20,414 nt of DNA from Myxococcota bacterium. GTDB taxonomy: Bacteria; Myxococcota_C; UBA6777. The position numbers were made by a program, and so were the translations under genes. Below, piece after piece: positions 17,401 through 20,414 of this stretch; position 1 is the first letter of the stretch; each line of letters starts with the position of its first letter. Where the stretch lies: the NCBI GenBank assembly GCA_023150835.1, contig JAKLKB010000126.1:1-20414 (forward strand), written 5' to 3'. Under the pieces are notes generated by a model. That model was not told the DNA's origin. It was given only the letters and a program-made list of their open reading frames with translations, and ran no database searches.

Positions 17401-17731
17401 CCGCCAAGAAAAACAACTCCTTGTCACCGGCCCAAGCACCCTGTGGGGCGAAACCGCGCCTTTGCTCCAGTTTCTCTGCGGGCCCCGCTATCGCATCCAC
17501 CTCGAAGCCAACCCACACACTTGCGCCAAAACCCTCCACCGCAATCCTCCCGACCTTTTGCTCGCTCAGATCGATCAAAATGATCCCGCATGGCAAGAAT
17601 TTTTCCAAGAACTCCAGCAAGCCATCCATCTACCCACCCCTCCCCTCCTGATCTTTGCCCTCACGCAACTCTCCCAAGAACTTAACCTCTTGCTCCAGCC
17701 CTTCCAACAACTCTTGTTCCTACCCGCCTAA
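14456..17731 (+). CDS. GAF / coiled-coil protein with degenerate histidine-kinase and receiver-like domains
   Basis: A 1091-residue, probably cytoplasmic signalling scaffold. ATG 14456 follows AGGTG by 6 bases; GTG 14447 overlaps that site. Residues 20-170 look GAF-like. A Pro/Thr linker contains three FPN-type acidic motifs (252-272). A coiled coil (294-355) leads to a DHp-like helical pair (360-425) without an HExxxP phospho-accepting box. Residues 433-583 follow the HATPase order (LEGDEEIVSSLLSLIVGYAID, then LLEPFEE, then LSLALAKQLSRLHQGHL, then LRLPI), but the N-box Asn is missing and the GxGxG loops are absent, so ATP binding is doubtful. A His/Pro/Ala-rich tract (about 590-880) has tandem repeats. 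The last roughly 210 residues contain one or two receiver-like folds: LLVTGP replaces the acidic pair, and PDLLLAQI has Gln where the phospho-Asp should be. The domain names are fold-level inference. Confidence 0.85.
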   Translation: MTQQPPLSAEIDLASLESHARWAHLLSHIPVLLQSIHRHGLQNPESWAEIIQTLIPHSLAAMLYPHHIALWTYRPHPTHQTLPLSLPSQDVFASIQTLSHSQLPQPLQQALTKITHPFPSDILCVPISLLHQRIGTLLWWFSTPPSPQQQHAAVLLSEQLSPHLALAPLLSSPSDEPLLQTFLRSETLRETTPSIRQLSTTSEPLLAPPSTSHNPLPNEQHHPRTKTTHTQKPLHAPLPPTEKETHAIDNLFPNSDDLFFPNDDDILFPNDLEPTLPAAQPADLSPTPTTPTSAEENQRLRSALDEALRTVSRLQSTLHQATQLGEAQRQQLVELARLSLEMHEQIRELQTQRRLQTPEPFTQLNQAITQLLPKLQRSLAQLEEHYQHLAETHPQESHATYQLTSTSRALLNYLAQWSDYNRCLLGQIQPKIAAFSITSLLEQLKRSFRPQLEHKAIVWRWELHPPSLPALEGDEEIVSSLLSLIVGYAIDQCPLQGRIQLTLQSDQTAPPSSLQMRFEYPHVFLENADLQRLLEPFEEQAQPVFVPRLSLALAKQLSRLHQGHLALQYKDKHLVVLLRLPIQLPKRAKDDPRPALGVTRELPLLPSFPKQWRLPFAEQLQHLSPPYTDSPPLPTDSPHLSAAPSVEIKHPHPAAHSAEMQRHHSSAETQQPLPAAPSAETQQPLPAAPSAETHPPHPAAPSAEISSALRKASASVQTAPTQTTQRSSHAPSFDTLPPSSSARSASPLHSPYAPSTKLHASDLFTDTSRHSPYSPSAKPHASGLSADTSEPEIEFIELTPTHAPHDLAIAPPIHPPYGSNPSSTFGQLDTLAKQFPLYPMQGPSLPVSEDKHASRTLSAHPKPTPTALVYGTASGAGEEPQLLDGFQFLQLENHLFPTLEELAHQAQFRPPRLILFGPDDQQAPQLKTLRTRIEDNVRIHVPMLEKQGSIDFYRFHWSHYRSLPFSATHLLQWLQSVRIARPRQEKQLLVTGPSTLWGETAPLLQFLCGPRYRIHLEANPHTCAKTLHRNPPDLLLAQIDQNDPAWQEFFQELQQAIHLPTPPLLIFALTQLSQELNLLLQPFQQLLFLPA
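16451..16558 (+). repeat. 36-bp tandem repeat (x3 plus partial) in the pseudo-kinase linker
   Basis: Three 12-codon units encoding SAETQQPLPAAP-like peptides start at 16451, 16487 and 16523, and a partial fourth starts at 16559. The first two are identical in DNA. Confidence 0.9.
16700..16825 (+). repeat. 63-bp duplication in the pseudo-kinase linker
   Basis: Two 21-residue units, HSPYAPSTKLHASDLF... (16700-16762) and HSPYSPSAKPHASGLS... (16763-16825), are tandem and diverged at several codons, so this duplication is older than the 36-bp array. Confidence 0.75.
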
Positions 17732-17929
17732 TCCACCGCCCCGTTAGCGACTCCCCCTCCGCCAGAGGACTCCCAACAACGCGACCAGCCCGCTTTTTTC
17801 ATCGCGTGCTCTCTCCTTCTCGCGATGGTTGCGTCTTCCACTCCCTTGACTTTTGTGCTACCGCATACCGCCAGAGAACGCGCATCCGATCCAAGCGCGT
17901 ATCTGGGCGTCTTCTCCTTGGAGGAAAGT

Positions 17930-20155
17930 GTGGAAACCCTTGGTAAATATCGCCTGCTGCGCCGTGTCGCGGTCGGTGGAATGGCGGAGATCTTTCTTGC
18001 TGAACAACCCGGACCTGCGGGCTTTTCCCGACGTGTCGCCATCAAACGCATCCTACCTCACCGTGCCGATGATGCCGAATTTGTCGAGATGTTCCTCAAT
18101 GAAGCCCGACTCGCCGCGATGCTCAACCACCCCAACATCGTCCAAATCTACGATCTCGGCCAGATCGGCCAAACCTACTTCATCGCGATGGAGTTTGTCG
18201 AAGGCTACGATCTCGGCCAGATCCTCGACCAGATCGAAAACAAAGGCGAAAAAACACCTCCGCTCTACGCCGCCCATATCATCGGACAAGCCGCTGCTGG
18301 ACTCCATTACGCCCATCAATACCTCGACCCCCAAACCAACACCCCTCTCGGTTTGATCCACCGCGATATCAGCCTCCCCAATATCATGGTCTCCAACGAA
18401 GGCATCGCCAAAGTTCTTGACTTTGGTATCGCAAAAGCCCGCATATCCGGTGAAGAAGCCCGAAAACAAACTCAAACGGGTGTCCTCAAAGGCAAGATCT
18501 CTTATATGTCGCCCGAATATCTAATGGGCGATCCCATCGATTGGCGACACGATATCTTTGCTCTCGGTGTCGTCTTCTACGAACTCGTCACGGGACAAAA
18601 GCCCTTCAAAGCACGCGGCGATGTCCAGATGCTCCAAGCCATCCTCACCCAAGAACCCACCGATCCTCGCGAATACCATTCCTCTCTCCCTGCTCCCCTG
18701 ATCCCCATCATGATGCGCCTGCTCGCCAAAGAACCCAACCAACGCTTCCAACACGGCGCAGAACTCGAACACGCCATCGAACAATGTATCCTCGCTTGCA
18801 CAGGCGGCGAGATATCCCAATTCTACCTCTCCGAATTCTTACGCACACTCTTCTCGGACGCACCCACCCACGCCCCCGAACCCACCCGCTCCATCCCACC
18901 TAGCGCACTCTCCCCCCAACGCACCGCCTCCCCGACCAGCAACGCTCCCGCATTTCGCACCACTTCTCCCACCGGCAACGCTCCCGCATTTCGCACCACC
19001 TCCCCCACAGGCGAATTTACGCCCCTCCCCGATCCACAATCTCCTCTCAAATCAAGCACCTCTTCCCCCAATCCTCGCAACAATCCTTGGGCCGAAGAAA
19101 CCCGATCTATCGATATCGGCCAACTCAACGCCGCCAAGATCAGCCAGATCGGTGCCTCCAAAGGCCCTCTCCATCTCCCCGAACCTACTCCCACCGCCGC
19201 TTTGATCTTGCGCCCCGATCAAAACCTCAAATCCATGTCCCTCCAAGAGATCGCCGCCCTTCAACCCGGACCCAAAGCCCCCCTCACCCCCATCCCTGTC
19301 GATCCCAAAGAACCCACCCCTCCGCATGCCATCCCTGCCATCCCTCCTCCCAAAGAGCTTCCCACTTGGATCTACATCGTCCTACCTTTTCTGATCGTCC
19401 TCTTGATCGGCTTGGTCTTCATCCTCTGGCGTCTGCGCGCACAACGCACCGCACCGCCCACTCCACCACCCATCCAAGCCCAAGCCCCCGATGCTGGAAC
19501 CACCACACCTCCCATCCTCCCCGCTCGGCGCGTCGATCCCCCCACCCGCCCCACGCCTCCCATCATCCCGCAACCCAGATCTCCTGACGCCGGAACCACC
19601 GCGCCGATCACACAACCCGATACACTCCCCGATATCTCGCCTTCTTCTGATCCGCAGATCGAGATCGGCGAAGCCAGTCCCCTCCCCGAAGCCGATCCAA
19701 CCCCACCCGAAACCACCCCACCCACCGGCAACGCCTCGCTCCTGCTCTCCGCCTCTCGGCCTTGCCCCTGCAAACTCTACATCCGCGAACAAGCCTACAC
19801 CATCTCCGGAAAACCCACCCCGATCTCCCTCGAAGAAGGACCGCACAACCTGATCTTGCGGCGTTCCAAACCCCACATACACCTGCCTTTTCGCATCCAA
19901 ATCAAAAAAGGCGAAACCCTTCGCAAGCATCTCCAGATCCGCGAAGGATACCTCTCCGTCACCGTCACTCCGTGGAGTTCCAAAGTCTTCCTCAACAAAG
20001 ACTACATCGGCACCACCCCACTCCGACCGATCCGCCTCTACCAAGGCGTCCACCAACTCCGCATCGACAACATCGAACACCTTAATCGGCCCATCACAAA
20101 AACCATCTTCATCCGACCCCATACCCAACTCCCCATCCGTATCCGTATCCGCTAA
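17930..20155 (+). CDS. Ser/Thr protein kinase, membrane-anchored, with C-terminal PEGA repeats
   Basis: A 741-residue Hanks-type kinase. The GTG at 17930 is chosen because GGAGG lies 5 bases upstream and the protein then begins at ETLGKYRLLRR, where such kinases usually start; the ATG at 17825 has no ribosome site. The kinase domain (about 6-290) has VAVGGMAE, Lys39 (VAIKR), Glu58, HRDISLPN (144-151), DFG (164-166) and GKISYMSPE. HRDIS carries Ser where Ser/Thr kinases usually have Lys (HRDLK), a variant common in myxobacterial kinases. A Pro-rich linker (310-478) has a 12-residue duplication. A transmembrane helix (480-500) is followed by a Pro/Thr spacer and two PEGA-like repeats (about 601-668 and 672-731, VTPWSSKVFLNKDYIGTTPLRP...). 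Fold and anchoring imply a cytoplasmic kinase with a periplasmic or cell-wall-facing sensor. The gene follows the pseudo-histidine-kinase gene by 198 bp. Confidence 0.92.
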   Translation: METLGKYRLLRRVAVGGMAEIFLAEQPGPAGFSRRVAIKRILPHRADDAEFVEMFLNEARLAAMLNHPNIVQIYDLGQIGQTYFIAMEFVEGYDLGQILDQIENKGEKTPPLYAAHIIGQAAAGLHYAHQYLDPQTNTPLGLIHRDISLPNIMVSNEGIAKVLDFGIAKARISGEEARKQTQTGVLKGKISYMSPEYLMGDPIDWRHDIFALGVVFYELVTGQKPFKARGDVQMLQAILTQEPTDPREYHSSLPAPLIPIMMRLLAKEPNQRFQHGAELEHAIEQCILACTGGEISQFYLSEFLRTLFSDAPTHAPEPTRSIPPSALSPQRTASPTSNAPAFRTTSPTGNAPAFRTTSPTGEFTPLPDPQSPLKSSTSSPNPRNNPWAEETRSIDIGQLNAAKISQIGASKGPLHLPEPTPTAALILRPDQNLKSMSLQEIAALQPGPKAPLTPIPVDPKEPTPPHAIPAIPPPKELPTWIYIVLPFLIVLLIGLVFILWRLRAQRTAPPTPPPIQAQAPDAGTTTPPILPARRVDPPTRPTPPIIPQPRSPDAGTTAPITQPDTLPDISPSSDPQIEIGEASPLPEADPTPPETTPPTGNASLLLSASRPCPCKLYIREQAYTISGKPTPISLEEGPHNLILRRSKPHIHLPFRIQIKKGETLRKHLQIREGYLSVTVTPWSSKVFLNKDYIGTTPLRPIRLYQGVHQLRIDNIEHLNRPITKTIFIRPHTQLPIRIRIR
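18941..19012 (+). repeat. 36-bp tandem duplication in the kinase linker
   Basis: Two units encode NAPAFRTTSPTG (18941-18976 and 18977-19012) and differ at only a few synonymous bases. Confidence 0.9.
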
Positions 20156-20216
20156 TCCCCCCTCCTCTTCTTCCTTTTTTCCGCAACCGATAGAACTTGT
20201 GCAGTTTCCGTGTTTT

Positions 20217-20248
20217 GTGGGGCACCGCCCCATACGCGTTAGGTTAAG
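20217..20248 (-). repeat. R2 repeat, right copy (inverted)
   Basis: This is the reverse-complement counterpart of 107-138. It contains a perfect small hairpin, TGGGGC-GGT-GCCCCA on the minus strand. Confidence 0.5.
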
Positions 20249-20272
20249 CGCTTGTTGGCCCCCCCACCCCAG

Positions 20273-20296
20273 CCCTCCCCCGTGAACAGGGGAGGG
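20273..20296. other. R1-like hairpin, inverted orientation
   Basis: CCCTCCCC (20273-20280) pairs perfectly with GGGGAGGG (20289-20296) across CGTGAACA. Read on the minus strand the loop and arm (TGTTCACGGGGGAGGG) resemble the R1 core. It lies 118 bp after the kinase stop and has no T-tract, so it is not a clear terminator. Confidence 0.6.
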
Positions 20297-20357
20297 AGCG
20301 AAAGTCGGAAGCATCGGGGATTTTGTTTTTTCATGACGCACGCTGTATGCACGAAAT

Positions 20358-20410
20358 GCAGACGCTGCCCGTTCCAACTTCCCCCCGTTCACGGGGGGAT
20401 TGAGGGGGGG
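20358..20410 (+). repeat. R1 53-bp direct repeat, right copy
   Basis: Identical to 9-61 over all 53 bases, including the 8-bp hairpin. It lies in the 259-bp non-coding end of the window, which otherwise holds the inverted R2 (20217-20248) and the inverted R1-like hairpin (20273-20296). Confidence 0.85.
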
Positions 20411-20414
20411 AGAA

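Noticed and set aside
16781-17629. 282-codon minus-strand frame opposite the end of the pseudo-kinase
   Set aside because: No ribosome site or family match; it is a shadow of the coding strand.
20156-20216. Intrinsic terminator after the PEGA kinase
   Set aside because: There is a pyrimidine-rich stretch but no hairpin immediately before a T-tract.
19382-20392. 336-codon minus-strand frame running through the PEGA kinase tail into the repeats
   Set aside because: It is antisense to the PEGA repeats, crosses the R1/R2 elements and is rich in Gly runs typical of shadow frames.
1-20414. CRISPR array or direct-repeat/spacer structure
   Set aside because: All tandem repeats seen are in-frame coding repeats without unique spacers, and no cas-like gene is present.
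1-20414. Island or transposon bounded by the 53-bp direct repeats
   Set aside because: No integrase, transposase or target-site duplication is seen, and the block contains the housekeeping mfd gene; dispersed intergenic repeats explain the copies better.

Overview
The window is chromosomal DNA of a Gram-negative bacterium, most likely a myxobacterium-like (Myxococcota / former deltaproteobacterial) lineage. This rests on two membrane-anchored Hanks-type Ser/Thr kinases, PEGA-domain proteins, several predicted lipoproteins and very long Pro/Ser/Ala-rich linkers. GC content looks moderate by eye (mid-50s; not computed), and GATC is very frequent. The lineage is an inference; there is no rRNA or ribosomal-protein marker. 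I see no tRNA, rRNA, CRISPR array, transposase or phage gene.

Layout. The window opens with a G/C-rich dispersed repeat (1-138). A minus-strand gene follows (172-2154) for a secreted esterase-like protein whose catalytic motifs are in circularly permuted order. Divergent from it, across a 343-bp promoter region, are two small plus-strand membrane-protein genes (2498-2902, 2940-3077). Convergent to these is a minus-strand block, read right to left: mfd (11979-7483), a 222-bp gap, then a tight trio made of a SurA-N-like lipoprotein without a PPIase domain (7260-6382), a TPR-like/PEGA membrane protein (6369-5329) and a zinc-ribbon Ser/Thr kinase (5298-3112). Divergent from mfd, a plus-strand block carries a GYPPQPQ-repeat membrane protein of unknown family (12245-14308), a GAF/coiled-coil protein with degenerate histidine-kinase and receiver folds (14456-17731), and a second Ser/Thr kinase with C-terminal PEGA repeats (17930-20155). 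The window closes with an inverted copy of the left-end composite repeat plus a direct copy of its 53-bp core.

How the genes may work together. The divergent 11980-12244 region has a sigma70-like promoter on each strand and three copies of an AGCCTC word between them, so mfd and the plus-strand block could share control. Both blocks end in a membrane-anchored Ser/Thr kinase and both include membrane proteins with PEGA or low-complexity segments. One reading is a cell-envelope signalling locus in which kinases, a pseudo-histidine-kinase scaffold and repeat-rich membrane proteins interact. This is inference from neighbourhood only. mfd itself is a housekeeping repair gene, but here it carries an unusual insert of about 280 residues. 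The most notable items are the permuted hydrolase, the mfd insert, the GYPPQPQ protein and the pseudo-histidine kinase.
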